The position numbers were made by a program, and so were the translations under genes. From Candidatus Heimdallarchaeota archaeon (GTDB lineage Archaea > Asgardarchaeota > Heimdallarchaeia > Heimdallarchaeales > Kariarchaeaceae): a stretch of 10,787 nt of DNA. Below, piece by piece: positions 1-6,856 of this stretch; position 1 is the first letter of the stretch; each line of letters begins with the position of its first letter. Location: positions 1 through 10,787 of the forward strand of contig JAAFKL010000065.1 of NCBI GenBank assembly GCA_021399405.1, read 5' to 3'. The notes below the pieces were generated by a model, which had not been told where the DNA came from, did not search any database, and saw only the letters and a program-made list of their open reading frames with translations.

Positions 1-17
1 AATTTGTTAAATATTTT

Positions 18-2363
18 ATGTGTGGATGTGAAAATCGATTTGTGAAGAGTTGGTTGGAGCGGATATTTGTTACGCAGAAAACCATTCAACCACCACTCAA
101 AAATCAATCTATTACAATTACAGGAATTACAGCGGATCATGTTCAAAAGAATTGGAATTATAATGTCAATGTCAAATCTATTGATCTAAGTGATCAGAAC
201 TTAGCTTCTATTGATCTAAGCGAACTAGTTAGAACTAATGAATTAGAAAATTTAATTTTAGAAAACAATTGTCTTACTGAAATTGATTTAAGCCCTATTT
301 ATAGTAAATCAACCATTAGACAAGTTGGGGTTAGCAAAAACAAATTGATTAAAATTAATCTTGACTGCTTGTCAAAAAGTAGTAATCTGATTGTATTAGC
401 TTTGCATCAAAATAATTTGAGTAGTATAGATTTATCCTTTCTTAGTGGTTGTGATAACCTACAACATTTTTACTGTTATGATAACAATATAGAGAAGGTT
501 GAATATGAAAGGGTTTACCCAAAAAATTTGATAAGTTTTCATATTCATAAAAACCAGATACAAATGATTGATTTGACATTTTTGAAATTTGCCTCTAAAT
601 TAGAAAATTTGGAACTCCAAAAAAATAAAATTGCTTATCTGAACCTTGAATCTATATCCGGATGTTACAATCTTAAAATTTTAAATTTATCAAAAAATAA
701 GTTAGAAGAAATCAATTTAAATCACTTGATACACTGTACAAATTTAGAATTCCTGTCTATTGGAGCAAATCAATTGAATACTGTGGACACAGCAGGATTC
801 AGATCTCATCACAATATAAAGAAATTATATTTCAATAAGAATAAACTTGAAGAATTGAATCTGAACAATTTTGAAAATTGCAGAAAGATTGAAGTTATTT
901 CAGTTTATGACAATCAATTGAAATTTATTGATTTATCATTATTTGAAGGTCAAACTGATCTTGAAGGATTATATCTAAATAATAATCTCCTTGAACAGAT
1001 TGATCTACACCCTTTGGGCGAGAGTGAGAATCTTAAATACTTACACTTGCATCAAAATCACTTGTCAGAAGTTAATTTAGCACCACTAAATTCAGCTGTT
1101 AAGATTGAAATTGTATCATTAAATCAAAATGCAATTAGAAATATCGATTTGACCGTATTCAATGGTAAAAATAAACTTGAACAAATTTTTCTTTCTCACA
1201 ATAAATTAGAACATGTCGACCTCACCCCAATTTCTAATTGTGAAAACCTACAATTATTAGATTTAGCAGATAATGATATTTATCGCATTAGTTTAGATCC
1301 GTTAACTGAGGCATACCATTTGCAAATACTGGATTTGTCAAATAATGAATTAAAAACGATTAATCTTGATGCAATAAGAAATAAGCAATACTTGAAAAGT
1401 TTGTATCTTTCAGGGAATTCTTTAGAAACAATAGATTTAGCACCGCTGAGTCAATCAAAATTTTTACAATTTTTAGAACTAAATAAAAATAATTTAAAAT
1501 CAATCGATTTGGCTCCTTTGTGTGACCATTCGATCCTCGAAACTATTAATTTAGGATATAATTCGTTAGTTTTTGTTGATCTCTCCCCGTTGGCAAAAAT
1601 CCCAATTAAAACACTTAATTTACAAAATAATGAATTGCGGTCAGTTAATATAGAAACTTTGACTAATTTGACTAATATTGTTGAACTTGAGCTAAATTCT
1701 AATTTCCTCCGAACAATTGATTTATCTCAATTACAACACAGTACTAAATTAAATTATTTGACAGTTGATAATAATGATTTGACTGAAATTGATCTCTACC
1801 CTTTAGTAGGGTGTTATCAATTAGTTGATTTATTTCTACATAATAATAAATTGAAAGAAATCAATCTAACACCATTAGTAGAGCTGACAAATCTAAGAAG
1901 TATTGCTTTGTCAAGTAATAAATTATCTAAAGTTGATTTAACCCCGTTGACTTATCTTAATATCGTATCATTATATCTTTTTGACAATCAGATTCATACA
2001 GTTGATCTACAGCCTTTAGAAAATAACCATAAGTTAGAAGAAGTATATATTAATGAAAATGAATTAACATTAATTGACTTAGAGCCATTAAGAAAGAATA
2101 GCAATCTACGTATCTTGAATTTAAATTCGAACTACTTAACGGCTATTGATTTAAGTCCATTATCTAATAATACTAACATGTATCAATTATCAATAGAGGA
2201 TAACAAATTAAAAATTCTCAATTTGACCCCAATATTATATCATAACTCATTAGAAGTCTTACAGCTTGATTTAAACATGGTAATTCGAGCACAAAGTCCA
2301 AATGAAAACATGAAATTATCATTATCGGTTGAAAAAATTTCCAATATAATTAATTGGGAATAA
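18..2363 (+). CDS. Giant leucine-rich-repeat protein, 24-residue LRR class
   Basis: The 781-residue product is almost entirely LRRs. After about 50 non-repeat residues, I count 29 consecutive units (residues 52-744), then a degenerate cap unit and a short tail. The unit is LxxLxLxxNxLxxIDLxPLxxxxN, normally 24 residues, with three 23-residue units. Such arrays fold into a curved solenoid that binds other proteins; the partner is unknown. There is no signal peptide or membrane segment, so it is probably cytoplasmic. The ATG at 18 is the first in frame, but the frame has no stop between it and the window edge, so the true start could lie further upstream. The N-terminus MCGC is unusual. The gene converges on the CDC48-type gene, with 8 bases between stop codons. 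LRR proteins are uncommon in most archaea. Coding call is certain; cellular role is not recognised. Confidence 0.93.
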   Translation: MCGCENRFVKSWLERIFVTQKTIQPPLKNQSITITGITADHVQKNWNYNVNVKSIDLSDQNLASIDLSELVRTNELENLILENNCLTEIDLSPIYSKSTIRQVGVSKNKLIKINLDCLSKSSNLIVLALHQNNLSSIDLSFLSGCDNLQHFYCYDNNIEKVEYERVYPKNLISFHIHKNQIQMIDLTFLKFASKLENLELQKNKIAYLNLESISGCYNLKILNLSKNKLEEINLNHLIHCTNLEFLSIGANQLNTVDTAGFRSHHNIKKLYFNKNKLEELNLNNFENCRKIEVISVYDNQLKFIDLSLFEGQTDLEGLYLNNNLLEQIDLHPLGESENLKYLHLHQNHLSEVNLAPLNSAVKIEIVSLNQNAIRNIDLTVFNGKNKLEQIFLSHNKLEHVDLTPISNCENLQLLDLADNDIYRISLDPLTEAYHLQILDLSNNELKTINLDAIRNKQYLKSLYLSGNSLETIDLAPLSQSKFLQFLELNKNNLKSIDLAPLCDHSILETINLGYNSLVFVDLSPLAKIPIKTLNLQNNELRSVNIETLTNLTNIVELELNSNFLRTIDLSQLQHSTKLNYLTVDNNDLTEIDLYPLVGCYQLVDLFLHNNKLKEINLTPLVELTNLRSIALSSNKLSKVDLTPLTYLNIVSLYLFDNQIHTVDLQPLENNHKLEEVYINENELTLIDLEPLRKNSNLRILNLNSNYLTAIDLSPLSNNTNMYQLSIEDNKLKILNLTPILYHNSLEVLQLDLNMVIRAQSPNENMKLSLSVEKISNIINWE
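171..2249 (+). repeat. Tandem LRR-coding array, 29 units of about 72 bp
   Basis: This stretch encodes 29 in-register LRR units of 24 residues (23 in units 5, 20 and 25). Position 9 is Asn in 28 of 29 units. Position 15, inside the IDL motif, is Asp in 18 and Asn in 9. DNA identity between neighbouring units is modest despite the protein conservation, so the array is old and under protein-level selection rather than a fresh DNA expansion. Confidence 0.85.
2332..2337 (-). terminator. T6 tract, possible terminator for the CDC48-type gene
   Basis: On the minus strand a run of six T lies about 35 nt beyond the CDC48 stop codon, inside the 3' end of the LRR gene. Archaeal RNA polymerase often terminates at T-rich tracts without a hairpin. 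Position and composition fit, but no transcript evidence is available. Confidence 0.3.
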
Positions 2364-2371
2364 ATTGAAGA

Positions 2372-4714
2372 TTACGAGAAATAATCCCTGTAGTTCAAAT
2401 TTTCTCTTCTTGTAACATTTCCTCTAAGGTTCTTACTTAAGTTATCAAAATATTCCACGGTTTGCTTTGACATTGTAGGTTGACTTTCTTCCAAAGCAAG
2501 CATGAAGTGTTCATGGCGAACTTCGGTATTTTTGAGATCTTCACGTAGAGATAAAATAGCTGCTTCTCTACAAACGTTCTCAATATCAGCACCAACAAAG
2601 TAATCTGTTTTCGCCACAAGCGTATCTATTTTCACATCCTCATTCAGTTTCATGTTTTTTGTGTGGACCTTGAAAATTTCACGTCTGGCATCTACATCAG
2701 GAGTGGGAACATAAATTAAACGATCAAAACGTCCGGGTCTAAGAATTGCAGGATCCATCAGTTCGGGGCGATTAGTAGCACCTACCACAATTATACGACC
2801 TTTTCGATCAATACCATCCATTTCTGTTAGGAATTGGTTAATCATCCGATCTATCCATGGTTCAGCATTTGACGCCCCTCTAATTCGAATCATTGAATCA
2901 ATTTCATCAAAAAATATCAAGCAAGGACTCAATTGTCTGGCTTTTCTGAAGATTTCACGAATAGCTCGTTCAGTTTCTCCAAACCATTTGGAATTTAGCT
3001 CGGGACCCTTCACTGCAATAAAATTGGAACTGGTTTCGTTGGCAATAGCTTTTGCAAGTAATGTTTTTCCTGTCCCTGGCGGTCCAAATAATAAAACACC
3101 TGTTGGTGGTCTTACACCCATCGAAGAAAATATTTCAGGATTTTGTAATGGCCATTGAACTGATTCCTTGATTTGTAATTTTACTTTTACTAAGCCCCCG
3201 ATATCATCCCAAGTTACATTAGGAATATCAGTAAATATTTCCTTTATTGCAGAAGGATTTACAAATTTAAGGGCTTCATTGAAGTCTTCCTGATTTAGGA
3301 CGAGTGCATTCAATACATTTTGAGGAATGATACTACCCTCTAAACTTGGTAGAATCCTTCTTAGAGATGCCAAGGCTGCTTCCTTCACGAGCATATTTAG
3401 ATCAGCACCTGAATACCCCCGGGTTCTATCAGCTAATTCCTCAAGTTCAGTACTAGAGCTGATTGGTACCCCTCTTGTTTTCACCATCAAAATTTCCTCT
3501 CTCTCATTTTTATCGGGAGGACTTAAACTAATTTCATGATCAAATCTACCAGGTCTCTTGAAACCAACGTCAACTTGTTCTGGTGAATTAGATGTCGCAA
3601 GAATTAGTACAGGATCATCCAAAGGAATATTATCAATTTGTTTAAGAAATTCAGAAGTCAATCGACGGGAAAGTTCAGTTGTGGTCATTGGATTTCGTTC
3701 AGGGGCAACTGTGTGAAGATCATCAATCACAATTACAGCTGGCTTATTTACGATAGCCTCACGAAAATATTTTTTGACTCTTTTTTCAGCCTCTCCGAAT
3801 TGACCACTTACTATTTCAGATGCATGTATATTAACAATATATGCCCCTGATTCAATAGAAACAACTCGAGCAAGTAATGATTTACCGATCCCAGAAGGTC
3901 CAGTAATTAATATACCCCTAGGAAAATCAATGTTAAGCCTTTGAAATAATTCAGGATTTCTAAGCGGGATGACAACTAATTCGTGGAGCCTCCTAATTAT
4001 ATCACCATACCCACCAATATCATCGTATGTCAGAATATTTGATGATAAATTGAATGTACTACGATCAATTTTTTCTCCAATAACAAACTCAGTCTGTTCA
4101 TTTATAACTACTATACCCGTTGGGTATGTACTTTGTACTAGAAAACGGAATTCACCAAGTACGGAGCCGGTTAAGGGTTGTTTCACAAGTGTTTGTGTAT
4201 TACCGTTATTGTCGTTCTCAACAGAATTAATAATCAGTTCCTCCGACTTTCCATCTTCAACTGGATAATTTGAAGATAAATCGGTGGACATTTCAGTAGC
4301 ATTGATTGCAATTATATCCAGTACAGTCAAAGGGTTTCCTATGAGCGAACTGAATTGTGATGGTTGAAGTGATTTAGACATAATGGTTGGATTCAGGGGT
4401 ATGATACTTACTTTTTCTGCAGGTTGAGAAATAGTTTTGTCAATTCGAACAACAGAATCAATTGATGTACTTATTGAAGTCCTTGTTAATCCATCTAACA
4501 TGATTTTATCTTTAAACATTTCATCAGTTTGTAATCCATCACTTAAGTTAGCTTCAAAAGGTCGAATTTTTACCCCAGTTCTCTTATTTTGTGAAATGAC
4601 TTCGATTATTTCATCGTAGGAATAATTGTATTGTTTCATAACCATAGGTGAAACTCTTGCAATTCCCTTACCGAAATCCTCTGTGGTGGATTTTATAATT
4701 TTTAGAGAAACCAT
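2372..4714 (-). CDS. cdc48: CDC48/VAT/p97-type double AAA ATPase with divergent D1 ring
   Basis: The 780-residue protein has the CDC48 order. A double-psi barrel N domain (about 1-105) and a second N subdomain (about 106-215) are followed by AAA ring D1 (about 228-455) and AAA ring D2 (about 500-745). The family forms hexamers that unfold and extract proteins, often for the proteasome. D2 is canonical: Walker A GPPGTGKT (544-551), Walker B FFDE (D603, E604), sensor N648, RPGR Arg fingers (659-662) and pore loop WFG (577-579). D1 is not: Walker A is GPSGIGKS (272-279), Walker B ends IDD with Asp332 in place of the catalytic Glu, and the DGL/DGF inter-subunit motif reads DNI (361-363). N376, R387 and R390 of D1 are kept. 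The second N subdomain contains an acidic, Asn-rich stretch (about 140-180). The C-terminus YRDYFS is not a classic HbYX motif. Start ATG is supported by a TATA-like element 26 nt upstream. Confidence 0.95.
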   Translation of the reverse strand: MVSLKIIKSTTEDFGKGIARVSPMVMKQYNYSYDEIIEVISQNKRTGVKIRPFEANLSDGLQTDEMFKDKIMLDGLTRTSISTSIDSVVRIDKTISQPAEKVSIIPLNPTIMSKSLQPSQFSSLIGNPLTVLDIIAINATEMSTDLSSNYPVEDGKSEELIINSVENDNNGNTQTLVKQPLTGSVLGEFRFLVQSTYPTGIVVINEQTEFVIGEKIDRSTFNLSSNILTYDDIGGYGDIIRRLHELVVIPLRNPELFQRLNIDFPRGILITGPSGIGKSLLARVVSIESGAYIVNIHASEIVSGQFGEAEKRVKKYFREAIVNKPAVIVIDDLHTVAPERNPMTTTELSRRLTSEFLKQIDNIPLDDPVLILATSNSPEQVDVGFKRPGRFDHEISLSPPDKNEREEILMVKTRGVPISSSTELEELADRTRGYSGADLNMLVKEAALASLRRILPSLEGSIIPQNVLNALVLNQEDFNEALKFVNPSAIKEIFTDIPNVTWDDIGGLVKVKLQIKESVQWPLQNPEIFSSMGVRPPTGVLLFGPPGTGKTLLAKAIANETSSNFIAVKGPELNSKWFGETERAIREIFRKARQLSPCLIFFDEIDSMIRIRGASNAEPWIDRMINQFLTEMDGIDRKGRIIVVGATNRPELMDPAILRPGRFDRLIYVPTPDVDARREIFKVHTKNMKLNEDVKIDTLVAKTDYFVGADIENVCREAAILSLREDLKNTEVRHEHFMLALEESQPTMSKQTVEYFDNLSKNLRGNVTRRENLNYRDYFS
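2400..2411 (+). terminator. Pyrimidine tract, possible terminator for the LRR gene
   Basis: The plus strand reads ttttctcttctt about 37 nt after the LRR stop codon, inside the 3' end of the convergent CDC48 gene. It is T-rich as archaeal terminators often are, but it is interrupted by C residues and may simply be coding sequence. Confidence 0.2.
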
Positions 4715-4734
4715 TATCTACAACTACTGAAAAA

Positions 4735-4746
4735 CTATATATTAAA
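4735..4746 (-). promoter_or_regulatory. TATA-like element of the CDC48-type gene
   Basis: The minus strand reads TTTAATATATAG, centred about 26 nt before the ATG at 4714. That spacing puts the expected transcription start at or next to the start codon, which fits a leaderless mRNA. No Shine-Dalgarno sequence is present between the element and the ATG. Confidence 0.6.
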
Positions 4747-4874
4747 TGAATATTCTTAATATGAAGTGATGAAATCTAGTGGCATAAAAATTATTTTCCC
4801 AATGTTTGAGTTGCATAGGGATTTTGGTTTATTCAAATTTTCTTTCATCTTGAAAATAATTCACCCCGAGAGAG

Positions 4875-4883
4875 TTTAAAAAA
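4875..4883 (+). promoter_or_regulatory. TATA-like element of the small membrane protein gene
   Basis: TTTAAAAAA is centred 27 nt before the ATG at 4906 and preceded by a purine-rich GAGAG that could serve as a B-recognition element. No Shine-Dalgarno sequence precedes the ATG. The element shares the 191-bp divergent spacer with the CDC48 promoter, about 140 bp away. Confidence 0.5.
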
Positions 4884-4905
4884 CCGATTTTTAATATGCA
4901 CACCT

Positions 4906-5229
4906 ATGGCAGAAACATTAACAAGCATTGGCAAAATATTAGGATTAATCGGTGGGATACTTGGAATTATCAATGGCGCAATGTCAATTATTGGTGACGC
5001 TATTTCAACACTTGAAACGTTAGGTTCATATGGAACTACAGTAGATGGGACTGTTGGTTCGATCGTGACAATAGTCGTTGGAATAATTGCTGTTTTCATT
5101 AGCATTGATCGAGTTCAAATTAAAGATCAGTTGATCCTCGGTATTGTATTAATTATCTTAGGTTTCTTTGGGGCTACATTACTAGCAGTTTTAGGTGGTA
5201 TCTTAGTTATTATTGATAAATTTACTTGA
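4906..5229 (+). CDS. Small multi-pass membrane protein of unknown function
   Basis: The 107-residue product is strongly hydrophobic. Segments at about 8-31, 49-67 and 76-104 could cross the membrane; the last is long enough to be one long helix or a hairpin, giving three or four passes. Segments 1 and 3 both carry small-residue spacing (LGLIGGILG near 12-20, VLGGIL near 95-100), suggesting tightly packed helices and possibly an internal duplication. A short polar loop with Asp and Arg (about 68-75) separates the last two segments. There is no cysteine and no recognisable catalytic motif. The overall look resembles small DUF4064-like integral membrane proteins, but I cannot assign a family. 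The ATG is supported by a TATA-like element 27 nt upstream. It is divergent from the CDC48-type gene and convergent with the alkaline phosphatase gene. Confidence 0.8.
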   Translation: MAETLTSIGKILGLIGGILGIINGAMSIIGDAISTLETLGSYGTTVDGTVGSIVTIVVGIIAVFISIDRVQIKDQLILGIVLIILGFFGATLLAVLGGILVIIDKFT

Positions 5230-5273
5230 TATCTACTTCTAAGTATAAAATTATCTTCAACTTACCAGATTTA

Positions 5274-5336
5274 TTAATCCGCATCTTCTTCATTCTTAAT
5301 CGCAACTAGATCGATTGACCCAATACTAGACCAATT
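5274..5336 (-). pseudogene. Orphan 3'-end relic of a cyanophycin synthetase-like gene
   Basis: This 20-codon open stretch between two stops on the minus strand ends in VAIKNEEDAD-stop. The intact cyanophycin synthetase at 6857-9655 ends in VAIKDKEDSD-stop. At DNA level 5274-5307 and 6857-6890 match at 29 of 34 positions, stop codon included, and similarity stops at the stop codon. The stretch has no start codon and begins after a TAA (5337-5339), so it cannot be a complete gene. I infer a remnant of a second cphA copy or a partial duplication of the gene end, now stranded just past the alkaline phosphatase gene. The acidic Asp/Glu/Lys composition makes chance similarity easier, so certainty is moderate. 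Confidence 0.45.
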
Positions 5337-5360
5337 TTAGATCCTTCATATGGATTGATT

Positions 5361-6731
5361 TCACTGAGATAATCTTCTTCTAAATATAACTATGGCAAAT
5401 GGTATTACGAAGAAAAGTGAAACAAAAGCATTGTCAGTTGATGAACTTGAAGCTACAGGAATGTCACTTTCACTGGTCGTAATTAATGGAGTAGTTGTAG
5501 TAGTTACCGTAGACGTTGATTGGGATGAAGATGTAAGTGGTGAACTATCAAGACAATTTACCGACTCAACTTCATTTTCCAATAAAAATTCATACATCAT
5601 TGTATAAGTATCGACAAGGTGTTTACTTCCCTCGACTAAATTAGATCTACAACCATATGTACCAAGAATAACTTTTTGGTTAGAATGTCCATCTAATTGC
5701 AGATCATGACCAATTTCTTCGATTCTCGCAGTTCTTTTCGACGCTTTGACTTCCGTTGTATCACCCGGTTGGGCTTTTTCACCTATGAAAGTATTAGGTG
5801 GCGTAATATCAATTAAATCTCCGGTTTCGTGATCGGCAGTTACAATCATAAGATCATTAGGATGTGATGTTATGTAATCATAAACAATTCTAATTGTCTT
5901 TTCAAATTCTATCATCTCATGGATCATTTCAAGATAATTAAAGCTGTGTCCGGCTTTATCAATTTTACCGCCTTCAACCATTAAGAAAAATGGTTGATTC
6001 TGATTTTCCATTAACTCCAAAGCCTTTGAAGTCATCGTACTAAGAGTAGGATCATCTTCATCAGAAGTTCGCGTTGCCTCATATGGCAATTCACCGTCCT
6101 CAAATATCCCTAATAATGGAAGTTTATTTGTTGATAGTAGATCAATTTCATTATCGACAAATGTATAGCCGTCATCTATCATACCTGGAATTTCAAGTCC
6201 AAAAAGGAATTTTGCAGCACCACCACCAAGTAATATTTCAATCCCAGCACTACTCATTTCTGCTGCAATCTCTGCAAAATTATCTCGGTTTTCATTATGG
6301 GAAGAAAATGTTGCTGGTGTTGCATCTTGCATCCAGACATTTGTGACTAAACCTGTTAGGTACCCCTTGGATTCAAAATCTTCCAATATAGTTGTTAGAT
6401 TATTTCCATCTTTATCCATTGCAATTCTACCTTCAAATGTTTTTACTCCAGTTGCGATTGCAGTACCTGCAGCAGCTGAGTCTGTAATAATACCGTTTAC
6501 ATCTTCCGTAGTAATATTTACATGTGATAATTTAGGAAAAATTGTTTGACCAACTGATCCATATTCCACTAATGCTCCAACTAATATTTGATTCCATCCC
6601 ATTCCATCCCCAATCAGAAGAATTATTGAATGATTATTAGTCACCTTGACTTCGATAGGTTGTTCTCCACTATTATTGATCCCCATTGATAATATGAGTA
6701 TGAAAATAACGATAAGAAAATTATATTTCAT
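5361..6731 (-). CDS. phoA: Secreted, C-terminally anchored alkaline phosphatase
   Basis: The 456-residue protein is a PhoA-family alkaline phosphatase, which hydrolyses phosphomonoesters outside the cell using two zinc ions and one magnesium. Visible catalytic features are D42 in LLIGDGMG, nucleophile S85 in TDSAAAGTA, D136 and T138 in DATPA, R149 as the likely phosphate-binding Arg, E253, D258, K259 and H262 in VEGGKIDKAGH, D300 and H301 in TADHE, and H349 in GHSNQ. The Asp136/Lys259 pair follows the E. coli pattern rather than the mammalian His pair. A hydrophobic signal sequence (about 4-16) starts the protein. After the catalytic domain come a Thr/Ser-rich stalk (about 395-432), a hydrophobic segment (about 436-450) and RRR, so the enzyme should sit outside the membrane on a stalk. 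It lies 125 nt downstream of cphA but has its own promoter candidates. No phosphate-responsive site is identifiable. Confidence 0.93.
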   Translation of the reverse strand: MKYNFLIVIFILILSMGINNSGEQPIEVKVTNNHSIILLIGDGMGWNQILVGALVEYGSVGQTIFPKLSHVNITTEDVNGIITDSAAAGTAIATGVKTFEGRIAMDKDGNNLTTILEDFESKGYLTGLVTNVWMQDATPATFSSHNENRDNFAEIAAEMSSAGIEILLGGGAAKFLFGLEIPGMIDDGYTFVDNEIDLLSTNKLPLLGIFEDGELPYEATRTSDEDDPTLSTMTSKALELMENQNQPFFLMVEGGKIDKAGHSFNYLEMIHEMIEFEKTIRIVYDYITSHPNDLMIVTADHETGDLIDITPPNTFIGEKAQPGDTTEVKASKRTARIEEIGHDLQLDGHSNQKVILGTYGCRSNLVEGSKHLVDTYTMMYEFLLENEVESVNCLDSSPLTSSSQSTSTVTTTTTPLITTSESDIPVASSSSTDNAFVSLFFVIPFAIVIFRRRLSQ

Positions 6732-6754
6732 ATCATAAAGTAGTGTTATTCTTC

Positions 6755-6784
6755 ATTTAAGCATTTGGTACGATAGTTATATAA
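6755..6784 (-). promoter_or_regulatory. Two TATA-like elements upstream of the alkaline phosphatase gene
   Basis: On the minus strand TTAAAT (6755-6760) is centred 26 nt before the ATG at 6731, the same spacing as at the other genes. A stronger palindromic TTATATAA (6777-6784) is centred about 49 nt before it and would give a leader of roughly 24 nt. Neither leader contains a Shine-Dalgarno sequence. Which one is used cannot be decided from sequence. Confidence 0.45.
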
Positions 6785-6856
6785 TCAAAAACTATATTAG
6801 GTATATGTTTTAAGCAATCCTAAATCTATGAACACAAAGATGAGGGAGCAGGTCGT

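Noticed and set aside
171..2249. Regular repeats that might suggest a CRISPR or DNA satellite array.
   Set aside because: The periodicity is at protein level (24-residue LRR units), with diverged codons and no constant repeats separated by unique spacers.
2372..2392. HbYX proteasome-docking motif at the CDC48 C-terminus.
   Set aside because: The protein ends YRDYFS. The penultimate residue is Phe and the Tyr is third from the end, so it does not match the strict motif, although docking by a variant cannot be excluded.
3327..4619. Several 60-100 codon open frames on the plus strand across the CDC48 gene, and similar ones opposite the phosphatase and cphA genes.
   Set aside because: They are antisense to strongly conserved coding sequence, have no promoter at the usual distance and encode no recognisable protein features.
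4789..4861. 10-bp inverted repeat aattattttc / gaaaataatt (4789-4798 and 4852-4861) in the divergent spacer.
   Set aside because: The arms are AT-only apart from one base, 53 bp apart, and do not extend. In such AT-rich sequence this is expected by chance.
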